From: a virus
DNA length: 62,802 nt
Strand: one strand, 5' to 3'
IMG/VR virus record: IMGVR_UViG_3300034520_000265
Coordinates: 1-62,802 of that record
Below the pieces are notes generated by a model. It saw only the letters and a program-made list of their open reading frames with translations. It had not been told where the DNA came from and searched no databases. Positions 28,195 to 36,843 of this stretch are shown in pieces. Both the position numbers and the translations under genes were made by a program. The number at the start of each line of letters is the position of its first letter. The stretch's first letter is position 1.

Positions 28195-28593
28195 ATGTTT
28201 AAAAGTGCAGAAGAAAAAATGGCATATGAATTAGGTAAGATTTTGGGAAGAGGTATGGCTGAAGGATATCTCGAAAAAATTGCAGAGGAGCTTGAAGAAC
28301 TTCAGCAAGCAGAATTAGAAGCAGCTGGAGTTCCAACAGATGTAGTTGAAGAAATTGAACCTGAAACAGATGAACCAGATTTCAACTATGAAGCTTCCGA
28401 TGAAGATCCTGAAGTACAAAGTGCAATTCAACTTAGAGAAACACTTCTTGATATGACTCCAGAAGAAATAGTTGCATGGTACAACTCTCTTGATGATGCA
28501 TCAAAGAATGTAATTGATAATATTCCTGAAATTAGATTGATTGTTGAGCAAGCACACGCAAGCTTCAACCAACCAATTTCCGAGCAGGTCTAA
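28195..28593 (+). CDS. Acidic scaffold-like protein (132 aa)
   Basis: Strongly acidic (EELEELQQAELEAAGVPTDV, then EEIEPETDEPD) and helical. Has KSAE and KIAE motifs in its first 30 residues. Small acidic helical proteins between protease and capsid genes are often scaffolds; that role is inferred. Confidence 0.6.
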   Translation: MFKSAEEKMAYELGKILGRGMAEGYLEKIAEELEELQQAELEAAGVPTDVVEEIEPETDEPDFNYEASDEDPEVQSAIQLRETLLDMTPEEIVAWYNSLDDASKNVIDNIPEIRLIVEQAHASFNQPISEQV

Positions 28594-28634
28594 GCGTCAC
28601 AGCTCTGGTCGGGGCTTATAAGGAGGTGAAATGA

Positions 28635-29282
28635 ATGAACAAAGAAGCCCTAGCGCAACATATTGGACATTTACTGAACTCAATTGGAGTTACAAATACA
28701 ATGACTATTTTTGCGGCTCAACCATTAAAAAAAGTAGCTGAAATGCTTGAAGAAGAGCCTACATTAAAGAAAGAAGCAAGTAGCTTTTTATTTAGTGAAT
28801 TATATGAAATGATTAAATCAGCTGCTGGAACAGAAAAAACTGCATCTGAAGTAACACACGAAGAAACTGAAAATCTTCCTTCTATATATTTAAAGATGCT
28901 GGAACAAACGAACAATGAGATTCAGAAAGAAGCTGAGGAAAGTACAGAAATAACTGAAGATTCAGAGCCTAATGAAGTTTCAAAACCTGAAAAAAATTCA
29001 GAACCTGGTGATGGTATTAAAACAGCAAGTGTAAAAAATGAATTGATTAAAGATATTCTCTTTAAAAAAGCTGAATTAGAAGGGCTTGATGGTAAAGCAG
29101 TAATAGATGAAATGAAAGAATTAGAGAATAAAAACGTTCAAGAACTACTCAAAATAGCCAAAGAGCTTGATGAAAAGATTATTTTAACACAATCTTCTAT
29201 AGGTGAACCTGATTTTATTAAGGGAGCATCTGCTTCCGATCCATTAACAGATTTATTGCTATCAAAAGCAAATTTATTTTAA
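28635..29282 (+). CDS. Scaffold/core-like protein rich in K-x-A-[S/E] motifs (215 aa)
   Basis: Charged helical protein with a low-complexity acidic middle (PNEVSKPEKNSEPGDG). Seven K-x-A-[S/E] motifs by hand count (KVAE, KEAS, KTAS, KEAE, KTAS, KKAE, KGAS) spread along the whole length, which would let a protease reduce it to small peptides, as happens to prohead cores in T4. Lies two genes before the capsid protein. Likely scaffold. Confidence 0.62.
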   Translation: MNKEALAQHIGHLLNSIGVTNTMTIFAAQPLKKVAEMLEEEPTLKKEASSFLFSELYEMIKSAAGTEKTASEVTHEETENLPSIYLKMLEQTNNEIQKEAEESTEITEDSEPNEVSKPEKNSEPGDGIKTASVKNELIKDILFKKAELEGLDGKAVIDEMKELENKNVQELLKIAKELDEKIILTQSSIGEPDFIKGASASDPLTDLLLSKANLF

Positions 29283-29306
29283 AAATAAATGAAAGGAGTG
29301 AACTAT

Positions 29307-29699
29307 ATGACCAACAAATTTGACCTTTTAGTATCATTGGATAAGATTCATGTTATTAGTGTACCTGTAGCATCATCAGTTAATGTAACTCTTAAACCTG
29401 GTATGTTCGTTTCAATTGTAAACGGTGAAGCAGTTCTTCCTCCATCAGAAGGTTATGCACCTATTTATCTTGTATTAAGTGATATGGACGAACCAATTAC
29501 TAAATATGCGGGAAAAATTGGTGTTGCATTTGGAGATATGAGAATTGAAACAGAAATGTATGAAACTGATACATATGCAGCAGGAGATGCTTTGACTGTT
29601 TCAAAAAATGGTCTTTTGAAAAAACATGCTGATGTTGGTGCTATCATTGGATACGTTGAATCAGTAGTAGATAACAAACTAATCGTAGTTTTAAAATAA
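29307..29699 (+). CDS. Capsid decoration-like protein (130 aa)
   Basis: Compact beta-rich protein; pattern of LKPGMFVSIVNGEAV, then GAIIGYVESVVDNKLIVVL resembles small capsid decoration or stabilising proteins encoded before the capsid protein. ATG 29307 follows AAAGGAG; an upstream in-frame ATG (29289) precedes that site and is rejected. Role inferred from position and fold pattern. Confidence 0.55.
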   Translation: MTNKFDLLVSLDKIHVISVPVASSVNVTLKPGMFVSIVNGEAVLPPSEGYAPIYLVLSDMDEPITKYAGKIGVAFGDMRIETEMYETDTYAAGDALTVSKNGLLKKHADVGAIIGYVESVVDNKLIVVLK

Positions 29700-29727
29700 G
29701 AGCCTATAGATAAGGAGGGATCCAAAT

Positions 29728-30642
29728 ATGTTATTTAAAGAAGCTGAACACAATCCTTATGTTATTAATTCAAGTTTCGTAAACTTAATTAAAACAGCTG
29801 AAGGTTTTGATGAGGTAGTTGAAAGTGCTGAATCATATCTAAGATTGAAACTCAGAGAAGATGGATTCTTTAGAAGAATTCTTCCACCAAGACTTATAAC
29901 TCCTGCAGAACTTGACAGGGCCGAAACCACACTTTCACCTGTTAAAATCGAAGATAAGGAACCTGATGCACCAGCAGCAGTTACAATTGACTTTAGAGGT
30001 GGAGTAGAAACCAGATACGTAACTGCATCAAGATATACCGTTACATTCACTACTGTTAGCTCTAGAGAACAACAATACAGAGAACTCGAACTTATTACTT
30101 ATAAAGAACCAGTAACCGCTATACTCAAACATATTCTTGAAAAAGAAATTCAAGCTGAAGAAGATAGAAACTTTATAATTGCATCTGATAAAGCAGTAGA
30201 GAATTCCGGAAACCTTGTAAATGGTACAAACACTATCTTCACAAAAGAAGAATTTGTTTCTATGCTTGAAAAACTTACAGAAAAGAAATTAATGCTTGAA
30301 GTAGTCTTAATGCCATTAAAAATGTTCTATCACATTCTTAAATGGGATTTCTCACAACTTGGTTCTGACCTCTTAAAAGAAGTTATAATTGATGGTTATA
30401 AATACAACACAATTCTTGGAAAGAAATTTGTTACTACAAACAAATACGAAATAGTAAAACCAAATGTAGCATATGGATATACAGAACCTAAATTCCTTGG
30501 TAAAGCATACTTGCTCGATCAAGATATTAAATTCCAACTCAAAACAGAATACGACTTAATTAGATTCAAGATGTGGGAAAATATCGGTGCTGCTATTGGT
30601 AACGCAAACGCTGTTGTTAAACTTGAACTTCCAACTGCATAG
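29728..30642 (+). CDS. Major capsid protein
   Basis: 304 residues, HK97-fold candidate forming the head shell. Placement after protease, scaffold-like and decoration-like genes, and a strong terminator after it, fit. A typical order is visible: charged N-arm, E-loop-like strands (VETRYVTASRYTVTFTTVSS), a long helix (EEDRNFIIASDKAV), and the final P-domain strands (LGKAYLLDQDIKFQL). Codons look more C-ended than in neighbours (ctc, aac), as in highly expressed genes. KEAE (4-7) and KTAE (23-26) in the first 26 residues could mark a removable N-terminal peptide. Confidence 0.83.
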   Translation: MLFKEAEHNPYVINSSFVNLIKTAEGFDEVVESAESYLRLKLREDGFFRRILPPRLITPAELDRAETTLSPVKIEDKEPDAPAAVTIDFRGGVETRYVTASRYTVTFTTVSSREQQYRELELITYKEPVTAILKHILEKEIQAEEDRNFIIASDKAVENSGNLVNGTNTIFTKEEFVSMLEKLTEKKLMLEVVLMPLKMFYHILKWDFSQLGSDLLKEVIIDGYKYNTILGKKFVTTNKYEIVKPNVAYGYTEPKFLGKAYLLDQDIKFQLKTEYDLIRFKMWENIGAAIGNANAVVKLELPTA

Positions 30643-30647
30643 TAATT

Positions 30648-30680
30648 AGCCTCCACGTTGTAGTGGAGGCTTCTTAAAAT
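30648..30680 (+). terminator. Rho-independent terminator after the capsid gene
   Basis: AGCCTCCAC (30648-30656) and GTGGAGGCT (30663-30671) form a 9-bp stem with a GTTGTA loop, followed by a mixed T-rich tail. It may be partial, letting the accessory genes be read at lower level. Confidence 0.75.
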
Positions 30681-30722
30681 CTTCTTTTTTAAGGAGAAGG
30701 GGCGAATAAAGGAGGGATTATA

Positions 30723-31220
30723 ATGCCTGTAATTTATAATAAAAGCTATGCAACATTAATATTACCTTCTATAGGTAAAAGTATCAAAGGAAGAAAAAGC
30801 GCTTATCTGACAGATGAAGAGTTTGCTAAAATGAAAGGCGCTTTAATCGAATACGAAAAAATGGGTATTATTGCTATTGAATATAAAACTAAAGGTGTAA
30901 CAATGCAACTTGTACAAGATGAAAATGGTAATTTAAAAACGGTATTACAAAAAGATTCAGATAAAGTACAAGTTGAAACAAATGTAGATGTAGCAGAAAA
31001 ACAATCAAAGGAAGCACCTGCAGAAACAACAGAGAAATCAGAAACTCAAGAAAATCAATCAGTTACTGATGAGCAAGAAGATAACGATACTTCAAATTCC
31101 ACAAAAAGCAGTAGTTCCACAAAAAAGAGTAGTTCAAAGAAGAGTAGTTCAAAGAAGAGTAGTTCAAAGAAGAGTAGCGGCTCAAAAGTAACTAGAACCA
31201 AACAAATAAATATGGGGTAA
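30723..31220 (+). CDS. Post-capsid protein with Lys/Ser repeat tail (165 aa)
   Basis: Residues 1-60 form a small alpha/beta domain (NKSYATLILPSIGKSIKGRK) like short head-completion proteins that follow capsid genes. Then an acidic Gln/Glu-rich linker and a tail of KKSSS units (about 130-157) ending VTRTKQINMG. The basic tail could contact DNA or the capsid. No firm family. Confidence 0.65.
   Translation: MPVIYNKSYATLILPSIGKSIKGRKSAYLTDEEFAKMKGALIEYEKMGIIAIEYKTKGVTMQLVQDENGNLKTVLQKDSDKVQVETNVDVAEKQSKEAPAETTEKSETQENQSVTDEQEDNDTSNSTKSSSSTKKSSSKKSSSKKSSSKKSSGSKVTRTKQINMG
31126..31178 (+). repeat. 15-bp tandem repeat encoding KKSSS
   Basis: Repeats of the unit AGTAGTTCAAAGAAG, three full copies plus a degenerate edge, in frame in the post-capsid gene. 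Likely to expand or contract by slippage. Confidence 0.85.
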
Positions 31221-31226
31221 TGGTGT

Positions 31227-31358
31227 ATGAATAATATAAATTTAATAGTAGCATTTATTAAAAGAACCAAAACTGAAAAAATGAAAATACCTATCCCATT
31301 AAAAAATTCTGATAAAGAAAAGAAAAATGCAATTGTTTTTATTATTGATTATAAATAA
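31227..31358 (+). CDS. Small hypothetical protein (43 aa)
   Basis: Not in the usual length range but open from ATG 31227 to TAA 31358, filling the gap between two genes on the same strand. Lysine-rich (MKIPIPLKNSDKEKKNAIVF). Upstream GGGGT/GGTG is only a moderate ribosome binding site. Plausible but unproven. Confidence 0.4.
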   Translation: MNNINLIVAFIKRTKTEKMKIPIPLKNSDKEKKNAIVFIIDYK

Positions 31359-31380
31359 CAAATGAAGAGGGGGAGAAGAT

Positions 31381-31620
31381 ATGGAAGAAATTAAGACGGC
31401 AAGAGAATTTAAAACAACTGATATCGATTTGGCAACACACTTAGTATTGGAAGGATATACTAATTATAAATTAATTAAAAATCCAACCGGCTTTGTAACT
31501 ATAGTTTTTAACGGTGAAGATATAGAACAAAAAGTGAGAGAATTTCCAAATAGTATAACAAATAAGGTCCTTTCAACTTATTTCGGATTAAAGAAAATAG
31601 TTAGATTAGCTAATAAATAA
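31381..31620 (+). CDS. DUF5659-like small protein (79 aa)
   Basis: Pattern FKTTDIDLATHLVLEGY, a central strand GFVTIVFNGED and a C-terminal LSTYFGLKKIVR helix match the DUF5659 family of short phage and bacterial proteins (an [F/L]xTxDxxLAxxL start and a Tyr/Lys-rich end). Function unknown in that family. Lies among accessory head genes. Confidence 0.55.
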   Translation: MEEIKTAREFKTTDIDLATHLVLEGYTNYKLIKNPTGFVTIVFNGEDIEQKVREFPNSITNKVLSTYFGLKKIVRLANK

Positions 31621-31637
31621 CAGGAGGTGTATTTCAT

Positions 31638-32255
31638 ATGAGAAGTGCATTTTTAAAAGTATTTACAAGTTCAGCTAAAGATGCAAAAGATTTTAATGTA
31701 GAAAATCCTTCAGACAACGCAGATGCACAACTTTATTTGCCTGGAATTACCAATTACGATGATTCTGTTTATGTAACAAGTGATAACGTTGCAAATTATA
31801 AAATAATCGTTGATGGAAACAACCCAACTCATAGTGCTGTTCTTGTAACTAAACTTAAATTCTTGGATCTTTCATCAGAACAAACATTAATAAGCAATGT
31901 AAGAATGTATCTTACAGGTACAGTAGCTTCAGGTGCTTTCGTCGCTGTAAAAACAGCTGCTGATTTAACTGGACTTGATCCTGTAGCAGCATTAAGCGAC
32001 TTTACACATTACTTTACAGATGATACAACAGCAACAAGTGATGCTTCCTTGTTCTCTGGAAAAACAAGAATTATAGATACAGATGACGCAACTTACGTTC
32101 AAATTCCAGTAAATGGTGCATTCGATCAACCATTTGAAACTGATTATATTCTTTTCCAACTCCAAATTAACCAAGGAACCGAAAAGATCACAACTACAAA
32201 TGTTCTTCAAGGAGTCACAATTACATTCCTTTACGATGAAGAAGAAAATGTATAG
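31638..32255 (+). CDS. Hypothetical virion protein after capsid genes (205 aa)
   Basis: Acidic, beta-rich, many Asp, Thr and Ser residues, C-ended codons similar to the capsid gene. Last gene before a strong bidirectional terminator. May be a second decoration or head protein; no family recognised. Confidence 0.6.
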   Translation: MRSAFLKVFTSSAKDAKDFNVENPSDNADAQLYLPGITNYDDSVYVTSDNVANYKIIVDGNNPTHSAVLVTKLKFLDLSSEQTLISNVRMYLTGTVASGAFVAVKTAADLTGLDPVAALSDFTHYFTDDTTATSDASLFSGKTRIIDTDDATYVQIPVNGAFDQPFETDYILFQLQINQGTEKITTTNVLQGVTITFLYDEEENV

Positions 32256-32278
32256 TGATAAAAAAAAATAAAAAAGAA

Positions 32279-32301
32279 AAGCCCCTCATCGAGAGGGGCT
32301 T
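32279..32301. terminator. Bidirectional rho-independent terminator
   Basis: Perfect 9-bp stem AAGCCCCTC / GAGGGGCTT around ATCGA. An A-rich run before it gives a U tract for minus-strand transcripts. On the plus side the stem ends in TT and the tail (AATTATTATT) is only moderately T-rich. It separates the converging head operon and the recombination operon. Confidence 0.85.
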
Positions 32302-32306
32302 AATTA

Positions 32307-33425
32307 TTATTCTTCTTTGTCTTCAAATGTTATTTTCGCTACCTTTTCAGTGTGTACAAATTCTTGCGGTAAATCAATATTTAATTTATTTAACAAGGTT
32401 TTTGTAATGTTAACTGCATTGAGTAACGTTTCAGATGGGATTTGTGCGTCTATAAGCATTTGCCTTATACTCTCTTCGTCTAATATTGTCTTGTTATATG
32501 TCTTTTTAACTATTCTAACGTTTTTCCCTTCTAATTCATCTACATCTTGTATTTTTTGTTGAATGTATTCTTCAATTAAGTTCAGTGCTCTCTTTAATGG
32601 TAGATACATATCTATTAAAGCTTCTTGTTCGTCATTTTCTATCTTTTCTTCTACAACTTCTGGCGATGCTTGTTTTACATATGGACAATGTACTGCAACT
32701 GAACACCAATTACAATGTGTTCCAGGTACAGCACTATATTCATCTGAATCCATAAGCTTTTTGTACATCTCTACAAAATCATCATCTTTAATATCCGATA
32801 CATTAATTTTCCATGTAGAGAAAGCATCTTTAGTATCAAATCTAACGTACCAGAAGTATACATTTATTACATCATTGTCACTCAATCCAAAATAGTGCTT
32901 TGCTAAGAATGCATAATAGAATAATTGTAATTCATCTGCATTTTGCATCTTATTGGTTTTAAAATCTAAAACATGAACTGTTTTGGTATTGAAGAATTCT
33001 TCAAACCATACAAAGTCAAATATTCCTCTAAATACTGCTTTGCTATCATTAAAATCACAAGGTTGCAAATTTTCATCTAACGCAACTTGTAATTCACTGT
33101 GATAATCTACATCTTTTAAGGTAGTGAGTAAATCAACGTTAATGTTTTTTATTATTTCTAATATTTCAGTTTGTACTTCAGGTGCCAGATCAGAATTCAT
33201 AAGTTTTTGTGTGGTTACATCTTCAAATACTTTGGTAATTGATTTCGAAGGAAATGCTTTAATTGTATTAATTGTTTCTTCTAAAATTTCATGGACTGTT
33301 TTACCTATTTGAAGTGCAGATGTTTCGATTTGAATTCTTGGTAGTTTATCTAAATATACCATTTTAAACTGAAGCGGACACTTCTTGAACATACTCATCA
33401 TTGTGTAACTCATTGGTAAACTCAT
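32307..33425 (-). CDS. RecB/Cas4-like PD-(D/E)XK exonuclease with Fe-S cysteines
   Basis: Nuclease for DNA recombination or end-processing, 372 residues. Motifs: His45 in GKTVHEIL; Asp137 in GIFDF; Asp154-x-Lys156 in LDFKTNK; QLFYYAFLA motif. Four cysteines placed as in the Cas4/AddB iron-sulfur nucleases: Cys16 (KKCPLQF) and Cys238, Cys241, Cys247 (HCNWCSVAVHCPY). ATG 33425 overlaps the stop of the annealing-protein gene (TGATG); the in-frame TTG just before is less likely. Linked to a single-strand annealing protein, as in phage recombination pairs. Confidence 0.82.
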   Translation of the reverse strand: MSLPMSYTMMSMFKKCPLQFKMVYLDKLPRIQIETSALQIGKTVHEILEETINTIKAFPSKSITKVFEDVTTQKLMNSDLAPEVQTEILEIIKNINVDLLTTLKDVDYHSELQVALDENLQPCDFNDSKAVFRGIFDFVWFEEFFNTKTVHVLDFKTNKMQNADELQLFYYAFLAKHYFGLSDNDVINVYFWYVRFDTKDAFSTWKINVSDIKDDDFVEMYKKLMDSDEYSAVPGTHCNWCSVAVHCPYVKQASPEVVEEKIENDEQEALIDMYLPLKRALNLIEEYIQQKIQDVDELEGKNVRIVKKTYNKTILDEESIRQMLIDAQIPSETLLNAVNITKTLLNKLNIDLPQEFVHTEKVAKITFEDKEE

Positions 33426-34201
33426 CAAAATCCACCTCCTACTCCATTATTAATATACTCTTGAATAACATTATATACTCTTTCTGCATCTTCTTCGTTT
33501 AATTCTGTGAATTTAGAAACACCATAGAACTCCAATTCTTGTTGTACTAAATCAATAATTTCTGGTTGCTGCTTCGATAATGTAATTAATTCTTTATACA
33601 ACTGCATTGTCTTACTTGAAATTGGTTGTGGTTGTGGTTGTACAGATGATTGTGGATTAGAAGCTGTATTATTATAATCATTTGAATCATCTTCTACTTC
33701 GTCAATTGCTTCTGCTTCTAATCCAACTCCAAGAGCATTTAAACATCTACCTAATGCATTTGTTTGTAATTTCTTAAATGTAAAATCATCTGCACTAACA
33801 TTTCCTATATTGACTGTTGATACACTATAAAGCTTATCTCCACCTATTTTATCTTTATATACATTCAATTCACAGGTTAATACAACAAAATACATTTGAT
33901 TCTGAGTTTGTTGTATAGTGTTTTGTTGATTCTGATTAGGTTGTGGACGTGTTATAATTGGTTTGATATCAGATAGATTATATTTGATTTCATAAGCCCA
34001 ATTCTTTTGATCGCATACTTCTTTGAATATCTTTAATCGCCCTTCTATAGTAAGATATTCTATTATATATACTTCCCCTGTTTTCTTATTTGATCTTTTT
34101 TGTTTGAGAATATAATCTTTAATTTGCTCTTTTGGAAATGTAATACCACACCAACCTATATTTTGTGGAATTTGTTTTATTACTTTTGGTGCATTGTACA
34201 T
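33425..34201 (-). CDS. Single-strand annealing protein candidate (Sak3/ERF/Rad52-like)
   Basis: Residues 1-170 end in QTNALGRCLNALGVGLEAEA, matching the T-x-A-h-x-R-A-L-x-x-h-G-h-G motif of phage annealing proteins (DUF1071, ERF and relatives). A Gln/Asn/Pro-rich linker follows, then a helical end rich in Glu and a GVGGGF tail. Gene order with the exonuclease, coupled by TGATG, supports a recombinase role. The family assignment is moderate. ATG 34201 fits the AAGGGAG spacing better than GTG 34210. Confidence 0.52.
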   Translation of the reverse strand: MYNAPKVIKQIPQNIGWCGITFPKEQIKDYILKQKRSNKKTGEVYIIEYLTIEGRLKIFKEVCDQKNWAYEIKYNLSDIKPIITRPQPNQNQQNTIQQTQNQMYFVVLTCELNVYKDKIGGDKLYSVSTVNIGNVSADDFTFKKLQTNALGRCLNALGVGLEAEAIDEVEDDSNDYNNTASNPQSSVQPQPQPISSKTMQLYKELITLSKQQPEIIDLVQQELEFYGVSKFTELNEEDAERVYNVIQEYINNGVGGGF

Positions 34202-34222
34202 ATTCTTCACTCTCCCTTCTCT

Positions 34223-36205
34223 TTATTTTTTTGATTTAAAACCAATGAAAAATTCTTTTGCTACATTAAGAATATTCGTCTTATCTTCGCCACCTTCAAC
34301 TGCAATTGTAAATTCTAATGATTTGCTATATAGCTTTTCTTCTACTAATTTTTCTACCGTCTTAAACTTTTCAGATGGTTCGTGTGCGACAAAATCGAAT
34401 ATGAACTTTGTTGTTTTTTCTTTATCGCCAAGACGATGGATACGATTAATTCTTTGCTGTACAACTGCAGGATTCCATGGTAAATCGTAATTAATTAGGT
34501 AATTTACAAATTGTAAATTAACACCATACGCTAATGTATCTGTCGCAATTAATATCCCTCCTTCTTTTTCTTTGAATTTGGAAATTAATTCCTCTTTCTT
34601 TTTATTAGATGTTGCACCAGTTATTACATATATACTCCTTCCTACTTTTGCTTTCTTTAAGAATTGCGCTATTCTGTCTGCTACCTGCGCAAATTGTGTG
34701 AATATTAATAAACGTTCTTTATCATCTAAATCTTCTAATATATCCAATAATGCTTCAATTTTTGGTGGAACTGATTCTTTCTTTGGTAGCATTTGTTTGA
34801 TTTCATCTGATGAAGTTAAGAATGGGTCATCTTCAACTACTCTTAAGTGCTGAAGCCATTTAAATAATTCCGATTGCTGATTTTTAAAACTCATTTTTCT
34901 AACCGTATCTAATATGTCTCTTTGTGTTTCATTGATTTCTATGTATCTTCTAGTTACTATCTTTTCTGGTAAGTCTTTTGCAACTTCTGATTTTACACGT
35001 CTAATAAACAGCGGCTTTGCAATCTCATAGAACAACTTTAGATTTTTAAAACCTTCTATAACTTCTACCGTCCTATTTTGAGTTCTAATATAAATTTCCT
35101 TAGTAATACAGAAATTACCCCTAAAGAAGTTATAACCAATGAAATCATTAATTAGAAATTCTAATATATTTTTAAAATCTTCGAGCTTATTTTCATAAGG
35201 TGTCCCGGTTAGTAGGATTTTAAAACTTTCTAAGGCTATTTGCTTGGATATTTTATGATTTATTGTGCTTTTGTTCTTGATTTTACTTGCTTCATCTATT
35301 ATAACTAAACTTCGTTTTCCAAGCGGTGGAATTAATGAGACTTTTAATTTGTTATTTTGCTGTACTTCTATGTTTTTGTATATTGTTTGTCTAAGTGCTT
35401 CAAAATTGATTATATGAACACCAGGCAAGTATAATTCCTTAAATGACCTTGGGTGAGAATCTAATACTTTTGCTTTTATTCCTTCGAATTTAAGGAATTC
35501 ATTTTTCCATTGCAGTTTCAGTGAGTTGGGACACACAACTAATACATTATCTATCTCTTCTTTTTGAAGAAGAATCGATGCAACCGCAATTGCTTGAACT
35601 GTTTTACCTAACCCCATTTCATCAGCTATTAAATAACCGTTCCAATTTAATTCATAAGCTTTGAGTGTGTTTATAACTCCATCTCTTTGAAATGGCATTA
35701 AGTAAGGTGGAAGTTTATATGCATTTTTCAGTTGATATTTCTCAAGCTCTAAATCAGGTTCATTAAAAATCAAACGTGAAACGATAGAACGTGTAGTAAA
35801 TGTATTAACTGTACTCCATGTGTTATAATAATCACTGTACTTAAAACCTAATTTTTGGAGTAATTTACGTTGATTATCATTTAGTTTCTTGTTATTAACA
35901 ACCAAAAAGCTTCCTTTACCATACGCTGGTTTCTCTATCTTCCATGTCCAATCTTTAGTCTTTGCGATTAATTCTTCTAATTTCTTTATATCTTCTGTAT
36001 TTGCACCAGCTTGAATTCCCCAGTTTTTTAAGGCGGTTAATGCTTCTTTATTCGGTAGTTTCTTAATTTCTATCTCCCAGCATTTATCATGCGGGTTCCA
36101 TCTTGTATTTGGTGGTCTTCCAAATTTTTCAAATGTTTGATAATCAGTAAAGAATTTAATAAATGTATTATCCACTACTATTGTTGTCGTTGGTCCGCTT
36201 AACAT
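34223..36205 (-). CDS. SNF2-family helicase with HARP-like N-terminus
   Basis: 660 residues. The helicase core has ADEMGLGKTVQAI (motif I), VIIDEAS (II), LLTGTPYENKL (III), LLIFTQFAQVA, ATDTLAYGVNLQ and QQRINRIHRLGD (VI). Residues 1-60 resemble the HARP domain of SMARCAL1-type annealing helicases (NTRWNPHDKCWEIEIKKL); a second similar block occurs around 95-150. May rewind single-stranded DNA or restart forks. ATG 36205 after AAAGGAG; the longer ORF would overlap the upstream gene by 86 nt. Confidence 0.8.
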   Translation of the reverse strand: MLSGPTTTIVVDNTFIKFFTDYQTFEKFGRPPNTRWNPHDKCWEIEIKKLPNKEALTALKNWGIQAGANTEDIKKLEELIAKTKDWTWKIEKPAYGKGSFLVVNNKKLNDNQRKLLQKLGFKYSDYYNTWSTVNTFTTRSIVSRLIFNEPDLELEKYQLKNAYKLPPYLMPFQRDGVINTLKAYELNWNGYLIADEMGLGKTVQAIAVASILLQKEEIDNVLVVCPNSLKLQWKNEFLKFEGIKAKVLDSHPRSFKELYLPGVHIINFEALRQTIYKNIEVQQNNKLKVSLIPPLGKRSLVIIDEASKIKNKSTINHKISKQIALESFKILLTGTPYENKLEDFKNILEFLINDFIGYNFFRGNFCITKEIYIRTQNRTVEVIEGFKNLKLFYEIAKPLFIRRVKSEVAKDLPEKIVTRRYIEINETQRDILDTVRKMSFKNQQSELFKWLQHLRVVEDDPFLTSSDEIKQMLPKKESVPPKIEALLDILEDLDDKERLLIFTQFAQVADRIAQFLKKAKVGRSIYVITGATSNKKKEELISKFKEKEGGILIATDTLAYGVNLQFVNYLINYDLPWNPAVVQQRINRIHRLGDKEKTTKFIFDFVAHEPSEKFKTVEKLVEEKLYSKSLEFTIAVEGGEDKTNILNVAKEFFIGFKSKK

Positions 36206-36626
36206 TATTGTCACTCCTTTCGCCTTTTTTCTTTTTCCTCGGTTTCGGTACAAATTGTAATGGTTTCTCGATCCCGTTTTCTAATAGTTCTCTGTTTAAT
36301 TGCCTACTGATTCTTGCAATTGCTTTATACGAAGGTTGAGTCCATGTCCATTCTTTTGTTTTTCTATTAAAGTATACTCTTGGTTTATAAAATAATACCC
36401 AAACAGTAAATGATCCTGCAAAGGTTAGTATACCATACTTCTTTAGTCCTTCTTTAATTGCTGTTTCTGCTTCCTGAGCTAATATTTCAGCTGTTTCTGT
36501 ATCCATTGTATCTTTGAATGTCTTTTGAAAATGCTTTTTAATCACTTTCCATGCTCTCGGGGCTCGATTGTTTATTTGCATTCCCTTCGGCTTGTATCTC
36601 TGGGCATCTTTGTAATTTTTTTGCAA
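36168..36626 (-). CDS. HU/IHF-like DNA-binding protein candidate
   Basis: The middle region (AIKEGLKKYGILTFAGSFTV then PRVYFNRKTKEWT) follows the HU pattern of helix, GxFxV strand and the NPxTG-type arm, although changed in detail (NRKTKEW). The C-terminus is very basic (KPRKKKKGERSDN). TTG 36626 has a GGTGGTGGAG site at four bases; an internal ATG 45 nt later (36581) is an alternative. Overlaps the helicase start by 38 nt and the RHH gene end. Confidence 0.48.
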   Translation of the reverse strand: MQKNYKDAQRYKPKGMQINNRAPRAWKVIKKHFQKTFKDTMDTETAEILAQEAETAIKEGLKKYGILTFAGSFTVWVLFYKPRVYFNRKTKEWTWTQPSYKAIARISRQLNRELLENGIEKPLQFVPKPRKKKKGERSDNNVKRTNDNNSSG

Positions 36627-36843
36627 TTTTCTCCACCACCTTTTCCGCTAAGATATCTGCATATGCTGAATAAAAATCTTCTAATAAATCACTATTATAA
36701 TCAAGTAATCCTATTTTATGAGACATTAAATTTAAATACCAGAATAAAGCTTCTTCTGTTACTTGCCGAATAGTTATCCCTCTAAATTTCGCTATCTTTT
36801 TGAATTGATCATATATGTAATCAGGAATTCGCAAATAGTGCAT
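36538..36843 (-). CDS. Ribbon-helix-helix-like regulator (101 aa)
   Basis: The first 40 residues fit an Arc/CopG fold: RIPDYIYDQFKKIAKFRG (strand, helix), then ITIRQVTEEALFWYLN (second helix). The remainder is helical and acidic. ATG 36843 follows GGAGGTTGAAACTT; TTG 36852 abuts the site. Likely a DNA-binding regulator of the replication operon. Confidence 0.55.
   Translation of the reverse strand: MHYLRIPDYIYDQFKKIAKFRGITIRQVTEEALFWYLNLMSHKIGLLDYNSDLLEDFYSAYADILAEKVVEKIAKKLQRCPEIQAEGNANKQSSPESMESD

Noticed and set aside
30648-30680. Riboswitch or attenuator before 30723
   Set aside because: A simple terminator stem explains it; no alternative pairing or leader peptide was seen.
31126-31178. 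Possible CRISPR array
   Set aside because: The 15-bp repeats are contiguous without spacers and lie in a coding frame.
31055-31270. Minus-strand ORF with Phe/Leu repeats
   Set aside because: It is the mirror of the Lys/Ser repeat gene and has no ribosome binding site.
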